A DNA stretch of 64,000 nucleotides from Pedobacter sp. MC2016-14 (GTDB taxonomy: Bacteria > Bacteroidota > Bacteroidia > Sphingobacteriales > Sphingobacteriaceae): positions 248,001-312,000 of the forward strand of contig NZ_JAJMPA010000003.1 of NCBI RefSeq assembly GCF_020991475.1, given 5' to 3'. The translations under genes and the position numbers were made by a program. The notes beneath the pieces were generated by a model. That model saw nothing but the letters and a program-made list of their open reading frames with translations, was not told the DNA's origin and did not search any database. Each line of letters starts with the position of its first letter. The stretch's first letter is position 1. Shown piece by piece: positions 17,585 through 26,223 of the stretch.

Positions 17585-17944
17585 ATGTTGATACAAACCG
17601 TTGCCCTTAAAGATGTAAAGTGCTTTGCACTACATGGTTATTACCCCGAAGAACAATTAATTGGTCATGATTTTCTGGTGAACGTGGAGGTGGTGTTTAT
17701 CCCATCCACTGATACTGAAAATATTGACAAAACGGTCAACTATGAGGTACTGAACGACATCATATTGCTGCAAATGAAAAATACCCAAAAGATGCTGGAA
17801 ACTGTGGTAAAGAATATGCTGGATAATATTCTGGATAAGTATTCATTTTTGCAAGAGGCAACGGTTAGTATTAAAAAAAATCATCCCGCCATGCCAGGGG
17901 ATGTTCATCAGTCTTTTGTTCAGTTGCAATACAAAGCAGATTAA
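17585..17944 (+). CDS. folB: dihydroneopterin aldolase
   Basis: 119-residue enzyme of tetrahydrofolate synthesis, converting dihydroneopterin to 6-hydroxymethyl-dihydropterin and glycolaldehyde. The start MLIQTVALKDVKCFALHGYY aligns with the family N-terminus, with HGYYPEEQ as the conserved pterin-site segment. The catalytic Lys is likely in SIKKNHPA near the C-terminus. The frame extends 19 codons upstream to 17528 but that part is non-homologous. It forms a homo-octamer in other bacteria. A FAD-linked oxidase gene follows 32 bases later. Confidence 0.93.
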   Translation: MLIQTVALKDVKCFALHGYYPEEQLIGHDFLVNVEVVFIPSTDTENIDKTVNYEVLNDIILLQMKNTQKMLETVVKNMLDNILDKYSFLQEATVSIKKNHPAMPGDVHQSFVQLQYKAD

Positions 17945-17976
17945 TAAACCTAACCAAATACTCAGAATCAAAATTA

Positions 17977-19374
17977 ATGGAATTTAATAAAATTACACCT
18001 GATTTTTTAACCTTATTAACGGAAGCTACAGGCGCTGCAAATATTTTTGTTGATCAGGAAACATTAGCAACTTACGCACATGATGAAACAGAAGATTTAA
18101 CCTATTACCCTGAGGTAGTAGTTAAGCCATTAGATGCAGAGGGGGTTTCCGCTATCTTAAAACTTTGCAACCAATATCATGTTCCTGTTACACCAAGAGG
18201 CGGAGGCACGGGTTTAAGTGGCGCAGCTTTACCTATATATGGCGGTGTTCTGTTGTCTATGGAGAAGTTTAAAGCAATCTTATCTATTGACACAGAAAAT
18301 TTACAGTCTACTGTAGAGCCAGGAGTAATCACAGAAGAATTTATCAATGCCGTAGCCGAAAAAGGTTTGTTGTATCCGGTTGATCCTTCCAGCAAGGGTT
18401 CTTGTTTTATAGGCGGCAATGTGGCGCATGGCTCGGGCGGTCCAAGGGTAGTTAAATACGGTACCATCAGAGAATACATTCTTAATCTGGAGGTGGTATT
18501 ACCTACGGGAGAGATCATATGGACGGGAGCAAATACACTAAAATATGCTTCTGGTTATAACCTCACCCAACTCATGATTGGTTCAGAAGGTACATTGGGC
18601 GTGGTCACTAAAATCGTTACTAAACTTATTCCAAAATCTCAATATAACGTGCTGATGCTTGGCTCATTTTCAACAAATGAAAATGCTTGTGCCGCAGTAT
18701 CTGCTATTTTCAGGGCAGGGGTAACACCCTCTGCTTTAGAATTTATGGAACGCAAAGGTGTAGAGTGGGTAATTAAATTCGATGATATTAAATTTGACCT
18801 TAAAGATGATGTGAATGCCTTTTTGATGATAGAGTTCGATGGAGATGATATGGATGTTATTTTTAAGGATGCCGAAAAAGTAAATTCAGTATTGGAGGAG
18901 TTTAATTGTTCTGAGGTTCTTTTTGCAGATACTGCTCAGCAAAAGGAGGAGATTTGGAAAATGCGCCGGACCATGGCTGAGTCTGTGAAATCTAATTCTG
19001 TTTATAAAGAAGAAGATACAGTAGTTCCAAGGGCGGCGCTGCCTCAATTAATCAATGGAATCAAAGAAATTGGTGCTAGATATGGCTTTGAAAGTGTTTG
19101 TTATGGGCATGCAGGCGATGGAAACCTTCATATCAATATTATCAAAGCTGGAATGAGTGATGAGGATTGGCTAAGCGAGTTAAAAAAGGGAATTGCAGAA
19201 ATCTTCGAGTTGACTACTGTTCTAGGTGGTACAATATCAGGAGAGCATGGAATTGGCTTGGTTCAAAAGGAATTTATGTCTATAAAATACAGTGAAATTA
19301 ACTTAAACCTGATGAGGGGGATTAAAAAAGTTTTTGATCCCAATGGAATTTTAAACCCGGGCAAGATATTTTAA
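17977..19374 (+). CDS. FAD-binding oxidase, glycolate oxidase GlcD / D-lactate dehydrogenase family
   Basis: 465 residues. The FAD_binding_4 (PCMH) domain at about 45-220 contains TPRGGGTGLSGAALP, the pyrophosphate-binding loop. The FAD-oxidase C-terminal domain follows, with GHAGDGNLHINI and ISGEHGIGLVQKEFM as conserved substrate/metal-site segments. The family oxidises D-2-hydroxyacids such as glycolate or D-lactate; GlcE/GlcF partners are not adjacent, so it may act as a single-subunit enzyme. Its last codons (LNPGKIF) lie inside a terminator hairpin. Confidence 0.92.
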   Translation: MEFNKITPDFLTLLTEATGAANIFVDQETLATYAHDETEDLTYYPEVVVKPLDAEGVSAILKLCNQYHVPVTPRGGGTGLSGAALPIYGGVLLSMEKFKAILSIDTENLQSTVEPGVITEEFINAVAEKGLLYPVDPSSKGSCFIGGNVAHGSGGPRVVKYGTIREYILNLEVVLPTGEIIWTGANTLKYASGYNLTQLMIGSEGTLGVVTKIVTKLIPKSQYNVLMLGSFSTNENACAAVSAIFRAGVTPSALEFMERKGVEWVIKFDDIKFDLKDDVNAFLMIEFDGDDMDVIFKDAEKVNSVLEEFNCSEVLFADTAQQKEEIWKMRRTMAESVKSNSVYKEEDTVVPRAALPQLINGIKEIGARYGFESVCYGHAGDGNLHINIIKAGMSDEDWLSELKKGIAEIFELTTVLGGTISGEHGIGLVQKEFMSIKYSEINLNLMRGIKKVFDPNGILNPGKIF

Positions 19375-19387
19375 TCTGCCCGGGTTT
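19353..19387. terminator. hairpin overlapping the stop codon of the GlcD-like gene
   Basis: Inverted repeat AAACCCGGGCA (19353-19363) / TGCCCGGGTTT (19377-19387). The first arm and loop are coding and contain the stop at 19372-19374. T-rich sequence follows on both strands, so it can serve both convergent genes. Confidence 0.7.
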
Positions 19388-19390
19388 ACT

Positions 19391-19882
19391 TTAGCTGTTA
19401 CTTAGCTGTTCAAAAATAATCATCTTATTCTTTTCGTGATCTGGAATCGGAACAGCGCTTTGGCGCTCATAGTCATACGCAACACAGACGGTTTTGCCTC
19501 TGCTGCAAACAACTTCATCTCCGTTAGTCAATTTCACAATGAGGTATTCCAGGTCAAAGCTTGATGTTCCAATCCGGGAAGTACGCACGTACATGCTAAT
19601 TTTATCGTCAATCAGCACTGGCGAAATGTAATTTAATGAGGCGCTGGCTATCACAACTCCGGTTTTTTTCCAATCCCATTGTATCGCCTGCTTCCAATAT
19701 TTACTTCTTCCTATTTCCATAAAAGTAAAATACACCGCATTATTTACATGTCCCATCATGTCAAAATCTGCAAAACGTGTTTCAATCGCCGTTTTATACT
19801 TAAAACTGTCTAATTGATTTACAATGTCTGCCTTTTTGTCTTCTGATTTTGATTTTTTGCGCCATAATGTCTTAAATATCAT
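19391..19882 (-). CDS. acyl-CoA thioesterase, hotdog (4HBT) fold
   Basis: 163-residue hotdog-fold protein. The 4-hydroxybenzoyl-CoA thioesterase-like active site is FADFDMMGHVNNAVYFTFME, with Asp and His-Val-Asn-Asn as expected. About 30 basic, lysine-rich N-terminal residues (RKKSKSEDKK) precede the domain and have no obvious role. Family members hydrolyse acyl-CoA thioesters in the cytoplasm; acyl specificity is unknown. It is convergent with the GlcD-like gene. Confidence 0.88.
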   Translation of the reverse strand: MIFKTLWRKKSKSEDKKADIVNQLDSFKYKTAIETRFADFDMMGHVNNAVYFTFMEIGRSKYWKQAIQWDWKKTGVVIASASLNYISPVLIDDKISMYVRTSRIGTSSFDLEYLIVKLTNGDEVVCSRGKTVCVAYDYERQSAVPIPDHEKNKMIIFEQLSNS

Positions 19883-19959
19883 AGAAAAATGCTTTGGTAT
19901 AGGTGTTGATAAATGTTTAGAAATTATTAAATAGTAATAAACTTAAAGTACATACGAAC

Positions 19960-20394
19960 ATGACACTAGTAAAATTTAACAACAGAACCAGGAACAATGC
20001 ACCCTACTTTAACAACGTTTTTGACTCATTGTTTAATGAGGCCGTAAATAAAAACCTGACCATACATAAAGTGCCAGGTGTCAATATTTTAGAAGAAGAT
20101 GGCGCATATAAAATTGAGTTAGCAGCACCGGGATTAGCCAAAGAAGATTTTCAGATTAACCTGAAAAAAGACACGCTTTCAGTTTGGGCAGAGAAAAAAG
20201 TAAATGAAGAAGCGCCTAAGAAAGATTATACCCGTAAAGAGTTTGATTACTATTCTTTTGCGAGGTCATTTGTGTTACCAGAAAGCGTTGATGCAGAAAA
20301 AATTACAGCCGAATACGTAAATGGGATCTTAAATATCAGTATTGGAAAGAAAACGGATATTCAGCCAGAGAGCAAAGAAATTAAAGTTTCATAA
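19960..20394 (+). CDS. Hsp20/alpha-crystallin family small heat-shock protein
   Basis: 144 residues. The alpha-crystallin domain covers about 38-140, with the conserved GVNILEEDGAYKIELAAPG strand pair and the A-x-x-x-N-G-I-L motif (AEYVNGILNISI) near 115-130. The C-terminal I-x-V-like extension is short (EIKVS). It is an ATP-independent holdase that binds unfolding proteins in the cytoplasm. Monocistronic, with a strong terminator 21 bases after the stop. Heat-shock regulatory sites were not identified. Confidence 0.93.
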   Translation: MTLVKFNNRTRNNAPYFNNVFDSLFNEAVNKNLTIHKVPGVNILEEDGAYKIELAAPGLAKEDFQINLKKDTLSVWAEKKVNEEAPKKDYTRKEFDYYSFARSFVLPESVDAEKITAEYVNGILNISIGKKTDIQPESKEIKVS

Positions 20395-20414
20395 GTTGAA
20401 TTTGGTTTAAGTTG

Positions 20415-20450
20415 ATAAGGGTGTGCCGATTGGTACACCCTTATTTTTTT
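20415..20450 (+). terminator. intrinsic terminator of hsp20
   Basis: Arms ATAAGGGTGT / ACACCCTTAT with a 10-base loop, followed by seven T residues. Confidence 0.9.
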
Positions 20451-20465
20451 ATCCTATAGCTTTGA

Positions 20466-20516
20466 AAACAAGTGTTGAAAACACTAGGTATAACCTAGTA
20501 TTTTCAACACTTGTTT
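20466..20516 (-). terminator. 24-bp hairpin containing the last ten codons and stop of the arginine decarboxylase gene
   Basis: Arms 20466-20489 and 20493-20516 pair over 24 bases with one mismatch and a 3-base loop. The upper arm encodes KQVLKILGYT, and the stop TAG falls in the other arm. On the minus strand the hairpin ends CTTGTTTTC, a short T-run. It probably acts as terminator and 3'-end stabiliser. Confidence 0.75.
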
Positions 20517-21875
20517 ACTATTTTGTTCTTCACCAAAAACTTCAAAGTTAAAAGTTTCGTCGCGGTTGCGGCGGATGATTACGTGTTTTGGACTCGGTAA
20601 TAAGCAATGGTGTATACCACCATATCCACTCAATACTTCCTGGTAAGCTCCAGTATTAAAGAAGCCTAAATACTGTACTTTACGGGTCTTAGGCATAAAT
20701 ACACTATTCATATGTGCCTCCTGGTTGTAATAATCCTGGCCATCGCAGGTAATGCCACCTAAGTTTACGCGCTCATATTCTGCATCCCAGTTGTTAATAG
20801 GCAGGAGGATGTATTTTTGGTTTAAGGCCCAAACATCTGGCAAGTTGGTAATGAACGATCCATCAAGCATCAGCCATTTCTCTCTGTCATTCTGTTGTTT
20901 ACGTCCTAATACCTTATATAAAATACCAGATGCCTCAGCTACCGTGTATTTTCCAAATTCGGTGATGATATCTGGTTCCATTACATCATGCTCAGCACAA
21001 ATTTCTTTGATCCTTTTAACAATCTCGTTTACCATATATTCGTAATCGAAATCAAAAACCAATGAATCCTTAAATGGCATACCACCACCAATGTCCAGGG
21101 TGTCCAGCTCTGGATTAATCTTTTTGAACTTACAATATAGGGTTACGTATTTTTCTAGCTCATTCCAATAATAAGGAGAATCTGTAATACCAGAGTTGAT
21201 AAAGAAATGCAATAACTTAACCCTGAAATTAGGATTAGCTGAAATCTTATTATTATAGAACTCAATTACATCTTCCATGCGAACTCCTAAACGAGAGGTA
21301 TAGAACTGCGAATCTGGTTGCTCTTCAGCAGCGATACGGATACCCAAATTACAAGGCGTATCCATCTCAACCTCGTCATCAAAAAGGTTAAATTCTTCTT
21401 TGTTGTCTAATACAGGGATAATGTTTTTATACCCATCGTGCAACATGTCAATGATGTATTGCTTATACTGGTAGGTTTTAAAGCCATTGCAAATTACGGT
21501 AATGTCTTTACTAAGCGCACCTTTTTTCTCTAAAGCCTCAATCATCGGCATGTCAAATGCCGAAGAAGTCTCCAGGTGGATATCATTCCGAAGTGCTTCT
21601 TCTACAATATGGCGGAAATGTGAACTTTTTGTACAGTAGCAATATTTGTAATTGCCGCGGTAATTGTTCTTTAATATCGCCGTTTGAAAAAGAATTTTGG
21701 CTTGCTGAATCTTTTTGCTGATCATTGGAAGGTAGGTGAAACGTAGGGGAGTACCGTAAGTTTCGATCATTTCCATCAGGTTTAAATCCTGAAAATATAA
21801 TTCATCATCAATCACGTCATAACCTTCCTGTGGGAAGCCAACGCTTAGATCAAGAAATTCTGAATAACTCTGCAT
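20484..21875 (-). CDS. arginine decarboxylase, PLP fold type III
   Basis: 463-residue homologue of the short Bacteroidota arginine decarboxylases (arginine to agmatine, entry to polyamine synthesis). The alanine-racemase-like barrel carries the PLP lysine in CYCTKSSHF. The glycine-rich phosphate loop is DIGGGMPF and the C-terminal beta domain holds the GAYQEVLSGYGG active-site segment. It is distantly related to lysA in this window, but DAP-specific residues are missing; the product is named by resemblance to the Bacteroidota family and could be another basic-amino-acid decarboxylase. It sits next to two arginine/citrulline hydrolase genes. Confidence 0.85.
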   Translation of the reverse strand: MQSYSEFLDLSVGFPQEGYDVIDDELYFQDLNLMEMIETYGTPLRFTYLPMISKKIQQAKILFQTAILKNNYRGNYKYCYCTKSSHFRHIVEEALRNDIHLETSSAFDMPMIEALEKKGALSKDITVICNGFKTYQYKQYIIDMLHDGYKNIIPVLDNKEEFNLFDDEVEMDTPCNLGIRIAAEEQPDSQFYTSRLGVRMEDVIEFYNNKISANPNFRVKLLHFFINSGITDSPYYWNELEKYVTLYCKFKKINPELDTLDIGGGMPFKDSLVFDFDYEYMVNEIVKRIKEICAEHDVMEPDIITEFGKYTVAEASGILYKVLGRKQQNDREKWLMLDGSFITNLPDVWALNQKYILLPINNWDAEYERVNLGGITCDGQDYYNQEAHMNSVFMPKTRKVQYLGFFNTGAYQEVLSGYGGIHHCLLPSPKHVIIRRNRDETFNFEVFGEEQNSKQVLKILGYT

Positions 21876-21943
21876 TTATGATTTAAATATTTTTTGCAAA
21901 AATGTAATTTTAAATTGAGAATAAGCCTTTAATTAATTTATTT

Positions 21944-22885
21944 TTACCCTTCTGCAACAGCGCTTTTTACCCTTAAGGGTAAATGGTTCTCTGCCAGCAT
22001 GCAACGTGCGCTTCCACCGCCATTTTTCTCTATAGTATAGAGGGCTGCGTAGATTAATTTGTTGTATTTTTCAAGCAAATAAACCTGAGTTTTAGAAAGA
22101 GATAAAAATGCCTGCTCAGACATGACCAACAGTGGTGCTCCCTTTTTGTTTTTTACCTGCAGCATATTACCTGCAAAATGATTCATCTGGTCCAGACTAA
22201 TCTCTATAATTTCTTTGCCACTTTTGATGAGATATTGCATCACCATTTCTCTTTCATGGATATTTTGAATCGACTCCAGGCAAATGACCGCAAAGCGGTC
22301 GGCAATGCACATCATCACATTGGTATGGTAAATTGGAAAGCCGTCAACATCATCAGCCTTAAAGCTAAGTAATGTATATCCTGTCTTCGCGCACCAGTCC
22401 TTAAGTATGCCTACATCTGTTCTTAAAGATAAACAAGCGTAACTAATCTTATTGTCGCGATCCAGTACCATGCTTCCGGTACCTTCCAGAAAAATATCCT
22501 GAGCTTCGTAAACTGATAAATCAGTGATTTTATTGATGGTGAAATCCTTATTTAAAATCTCTAAAATATCCTGTCTACGTTCTTTCCGCCTGTTTTCCGA
22601 GAACATAGGGTACAAGAATACCTCGCCGTTATCATGAAAGGAAACCCAGTTGTTGGGAAAAATGGAATCAGGAGTTTCAGGTTGCAGGGTATCGTCAATT
22701 ACGGTAACATCAATCTCATTTGTACGAAGCAACGCTACAAATCCGTCAAATTCTTTTAATGCCTGCTCCTGAACATTTGCTGTCTCAGAGGCTTCCTGGA
22801 ATTTATTGTTTACAGCCGTTTGTTCGTTGAATTTAAAATCAACAGGCCTGATCATTAAGATATGGTTGGTGGTTTGGGCAGACAT
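21944..22885 (-). CDS. ctlX: citrulline hydrolase CtlX-type amidinotransferase-superfamily protein
   Basis: 313-residue guanidine-modifying superfamily enzyme (alpha/beta propeller). Seen are the acidic substrate segment PNNWVSFHD near 80, the His region PIYHTNVMM, and the catalytic Cys in GGGSARCMLAE near the C-terminus. The CtlX family (Francisella) hydrolyses citrulline to ornithine, CO2 and ammonia; the assignment is by family. It lies only 2 bases downstream of the arginine deiminase gene, so the two form an operon that could take arginine through citrulline to ornithine. Confidence 0.82.
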   Translation of the reverse strand: MSAQTTNHILMIRPVDFKFNEQTAVNNKFQEASETANVQEQALKEFDGFVALLRTNEIDVTVIDDTLQPETPDSIFPNNWVSFHDNGEVFLYPMFSENRRKERRQDILEILNKDFTINKITDLSVYEAQDIFLEGTGSMVLDRDNKISYACLSLRTDVGILKDWCAKTGYTLLSFKADDVDGFPIYHTNVMMCIADRFAVICLESIQNIHEREMVMQYLIKSGKEIIEISLDQMNHFAGNMLQVKNKKGAPLLVMSEQAFLSLSKTQVYLLEKYNKLIYAALYTIEKNGGGSARCMLAENHLPLRVKSAVAEG

Positions 22886-22887
22886 GG

Positions 22888-24330
22888 CTAAATTTCGTCT
22901 CTAAATAAAGGTAAACTCATACAGTGAAAGCCACCGCGGGCTCTTGATAATTCTGCCGAGGGCATCAGTATCAGCGTATCGCTCATGGTGTCGGGATTTA
23001 ATGTTCCATTTTCCAATTCTTCAATCAATTGCTTTACCTTAATGGCTTTAAATCCATGTGCTACAAATGCTTCAACGGTTTTGTCATTTCTGTCGTAGCC
23101 TAAAACAACCCCTTCTTTAAGCGCAAGTAAATTGCAAGAATCTGTCCATTGCTCCCTGGCATCATAAGGAAACGCAGCGTTACCACTATAAATAAACTCT
23201 GTAGGTACTGTACTTCCAAGATCATTAATGCTAATGTCATTCAGCAAAGCCTCAATGCTTTCAAAGGTTTTAGGTTTTGGGCTATGTCTGTTAAATTGCA
23301 GGATCTCCGTAATTTCCTTATGGTCAGGCTCCACTAAAAAACTAATGGGCTCATCTGGATGGGTGGTAGGGGTACTGGAAATAGAGCTTAGTAATACCCA
23401 AACATTCCTTTTAACTTGTGTAAATACGGTGTCTATGTGCATAAAATCCCTTTTGTTCGGGATCCTTACCACAGTAACCTTTTCTACAACTTTGTTTTCA
23501 AATAACAATTTAATAGCTTCGTTGGCGCCATATGCAGATGTACGTTCGCTACATCCAATTAAAACATGATTCGGACTCACCATCATCACATCACCGCCCT
23601 CTAGCGTAGTTCGGTGTTCTTCCTCTTCACCCGGACGGAGAAAATGTTGCGCGGCATCAGGAATCTCCAGAATTTTATCTGTGTATTCTGCAAAAATAGG
23701 ATGGTTAAAGAAAATGTAACGCATCAATAAAGTTTCCCTGCTGCGTGCTTTTTTAGCAGGTTTATTCATTAAAATATGTTTGTTGATGGTGATGCCCACA
23801 TCTCTGGTAAATATAAGATTTGGAATAGGGGCAAAGATCATCACATCATTGGCTAAGCTTCCTGAAATAAATATTTTAGCCAGTTCAATCGGGTCTGTAT
23901 CTACCAGTTGCATTTGTAATTTATAAGTACAGCCTTCAATTGCACATACCGAAGCAGCCAGCTTTTTACGGATCGCATCGTCTTTTAAGATGTCAGAAAG
24001 CAGGTTCTGAACTTCAATGACGGTCTCAGAATGATGAAAATCAGCATGATCAGGTTTGAAAAATGCTCGCTCAGTCTCCTCGGCATCAATTGTACTCAGT
24101 TTACCTTTGATTTTATCCGGGTCAAGAAAATACATCAGTAGTTTTACGTAATAATCGTACTCATCTTTGCGGATGGTATCCAGATGCACGATATCTTCAA
24201 AAAGCCAGTCCTGAGCTTTGGAAGGAACCACTTTACCCAATCCGCTATCGGGACTATGAATCAGTAATTTACGTAATCTTCCTATTTCTGTGCTTACATT
24301 TAATGTAAATTTTTCTTGTTGGCTGCTCAT
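22888..24330 (-). CDS. arginine deiminase family protein
   Basis: 480-residue amidinotransferase-fold hydrolase (arginine to citrulline plus ammonia), longer than classical ArcA of about 410. Conserved elements: FTRDVG, LEGGDVMM, the His in RDFMHIDTVFT and the catalytic Cys in RGGFHCMSLPLFR at the C-terminus. The ATG at 24330 (MSSQQEK) is preferred to a TTG at 24351. It is transcribed away from argS across a 76-base divergent region and is coupled to ctlX. An arginine deiminase role is inferred; related enzymes of this length are poorly characterised. Confidence 0.82.
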   Translation of the reverse strand: MSSQQEKFTLNVSTEIGRLRKLLIHSPDSGLGKVVPSKAQDWLFEDIVHLDTIRKDEYDYYVKLLMYFLDPDKIKGKLSTIDAEETERAFFKPDHADFHHSETVIEVQNLLSDILKDDAIRKKLAASVCAIEGCTYKLQMQLVDTDPIELAKIFISGSLANDVMIFAPIPNLIFTRDVGITINKHILMNKPAKKARSRETLLMRYIFFNHPIFAEYTDKILEIPDAAQHFLRPGEEEEHRTTLEGGDVMMVSPNHVLIGCSERTSAYGANEAIKLLFENKVVEKVTVVRIPNKRDFMHIDTVFTQVKRNVWVLLSSISSTPTTHPDEPISFLVEPDHKEITEILQFNRHSPKPKTFESIEALLNDISINDLGSTVPTEFIYSGNAAFPYDAREQWTDSCNLLALKEGVVLGYDRNDKTVEAFVAHGFKAIKVKQLIEELENGTLNPDTMSDTLILMPSAELSRARGGFHCMSLPLFRDEI

Positions 24331-24406
24331 AAATGTCTTGTCGTTGCGCAAATCTATCCAATTATTTTAGATTATAAAATTCGCTTCCTATTGGTTATTT
24401 TTGACC

Positions 24407-26179
24407 ATGAATTTTATCATTACCGCCACACAGAAAGCAATTCAACAGTTGTACAATCAAGAAATTGCTGAGGATGTAATCAACATACAAGATACCCGTA
24501 AAGAGTTTGAGGGTCAGGTAACCATAGTCGTTTTTCCCATTGTCCGTTACTCTAAAAAAACACCAGAAGCTACGGCAAACGATCTCGGGGAGTACCTTAA
24601 AGATAATGTTGAAGAAGTAACGGGATTTAATGTAGTTAAAGGCTTTTTAAACTTAAGTATAGCCAGCTCTTACTGGGTAGATCTTTTTAACACTGAGGTG
24701 TTAAAAGCAAATTTCGGTACTTTTCCATCCAACGGAAAAAAAGTGATGGTAGAGTATTCATCGCCCAATACCAATAAGCCTTTACACCTGGGGCATGTAC
24801 GTAACAATTTATTAGGTTATGCTGTCTCAGAACTTTTAAAAGCCAGTGGTTCAGAAGTTTATAAAGTAAACCTGGTTAACGATAGAGGTATTCATATCTG
24901 TAAGTCTATGCTGGCCTGGCAAAAATGGGGCAATAACGAAACCCCACACAGTTCTGGTCTTAAGGGAGACCACCTGGTAGGAAAATACTATGTCATCTTT
25001 GATAAAGAATATAAAAAAGAAATTGATGCCTTAAAGGCAGAAGGGCAGACTGAAGAAGAAGCCAAAAAGAATGCCCCATTAATAAAATCCGCTCAGGCAA
25101 TGTTATTGGCATGGGAATCTGGAGATACCGATGTGATCGATCTTTGGAAAACCATGAACGGATGGGTTTACGAGGGTTTTGCGGTAACCTATAAAAACCT
25201 TGGGGTAGATTTTGATAAATACTACTACGAAAGCAATACCTATCTGTTGGGAAAAGGTACGGTAGATGAAGGTCTTGAAAAAGGAGTTTTCTTTAAGAAA
25301 CCTGATGGTTCTGTATGGATTGACCTCACTGCAGACGGATTAGACCAAAAGCTGGTTTTGAGGGCAGATGGAACCTCTGTTTACATTACCCAGGATTTAG
25401 GCACCGCCCAAATGAAATACGACGATTTTAATATGGATGAATCCATTTATGTTGTTGGCAATGAGCAGGATTATCATTTTAAAGTATTGTTTTTGATTTT
25501 AGATAAGTTAGGTAAAAGCTGGGCTAAAGGCTTATACCACCTATCTTATGGCATGGTAGATTTGCCAAGTGGTAAAATGAAATCAAGGGAAGGTACTGTT
25601 GTAGATGCTGACGACCTGATAGCTGAAATGGTAGCTACGGCAAAAGAAAAAACGGAAGCACTGGGTAAGGTAGATAATTTTGACGAAGATGAAAAAGAGC
25701 GTCTTTATTACAACATAGGAATGGGCGCCTTAAAATACTTCCTTCTAAAAGTGGAGCCTAAAAAACGCCTGTTGTTTGATCCGGCAGAGTCTATCGATTT
25801 TCAAGGCAATACCGGACCATTTATTCAATATACGCATGCCAGGATAAAATCATTGTTAGGAAAGGCAGAATATAAAGAAAACCAAAAGGCAAATCACGGC
25901 ATCAGTCTTTCTGAAACAGAATTGGATATGATTATCCTGTTGGCTAAATACCCGGAAGAAATTGCTATAGCCGCCAGATCTTTTAGCCCTGCAAGCCTGG
26001 CAAATTACATTTATGAGGTAGCTAAATTGTTCAATAAGTTTTATCATGAAATTCCTCCGATTGTTAAGGAGGAGGACGAAGAAATTAAGCAACATCGTTT
26101 AAATTTAAGTTGGGTTACGGCCAATATCCTCAAATCGGGCATGAGCATCCTGGGGATAGACGTACCGGAAAGAATGTAA
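24407..26179 (+). CDS. argS: arginine--tRNA ligase
   Basis: 590-residue class I aminoacyl-tRNA synthetase. The N-terminal tRNA-binding domain is followed by the HIGH-type motif HLGHVRNN near residue 125. The anticodon-binding DALR domain at about 450-590 ends in the characteristic C-terminal Met (VPERM). The KMSKS signature is replaced by a segment near GKMKSREG, as is common in ArgRS. ATG 24407 is taken as start; a TTG two codons upstream overlaps a TATTTTTG box (24396-24403), so if that box is a real -7 element the mRNA would be nearly leaderless. Confidence 0.95.
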   Translation: MNFIITATQKAIQQLYNQEIAEDVINIQDTRKEFEGQVTIVVFPIVRYSKKTPEATANDLGEYLKDNVEEVTGFNVVKGFLNLSIASSYWVDLFNTEVLKANFGTFPSNGKKVMVEYSSPNTNKPLHLGHVRNNLLGYAVSELLKASGSEVYKVNLVNDRGIHICKSMLAWQKWGNNETPHSSGLKGDHLVGKYYVIFDKEYKKEIDALKAEGQTEEEAKKNAPLIKSAQAMLLAWESGDTDVIDLWKTMNGWVYEGFAVTYKNLGVDFDKYYYESNTYLLGKGTVDEGLEKGVFFKKPDGSVWIDLTADGLDQKLVLRADGTSVYITQDLGTAQMKYDDFNMDESIYVVGNEQDYHFKVLFLILDKLGKSWAKGLYHLSYGMVDLPSGKMKSREGTVVDADDLIAEMVATAKEKTEALGKVDNFDEDEKERLYYNIGMGALKYFLLKVEPKKRLLFDPAESIDFQGNTGPFIQYTHARIKSLLGKAEYKENQKANHGISLSETELDMIILLAKYPEEIAIAARSFSPASLANYIYEVAKLFNKFYHEIPPIVKEEDEEIKQHRLNLSWVTANILKSGMSILGIDVPERM

Positions 26180-26185
26180 TTTTAA

Positions 26186-26223
26186 ATCATAAAAAAACCG
26201 GCCACCGCCGGTTTTTTTATGAT
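26186..26223. terminator. bidirectional intrinsic terminator
   Basis: Perfect 17-bp inverted repeat with 4-base loop CACC. The GC core CCGGC/GCCGG is flanked by A7/T7 runs, giving terminators for both argS and the convergent permease gene. Confidence 0.95.

Noticed and set aside
24396..24403. TATTTTTG box before argS as a firm promoter
   Set aside because: It matches the -7 consensus but would leave almost no leader before ATG 24407, and no -33 element is present; kept only as a remark in the argS entry.
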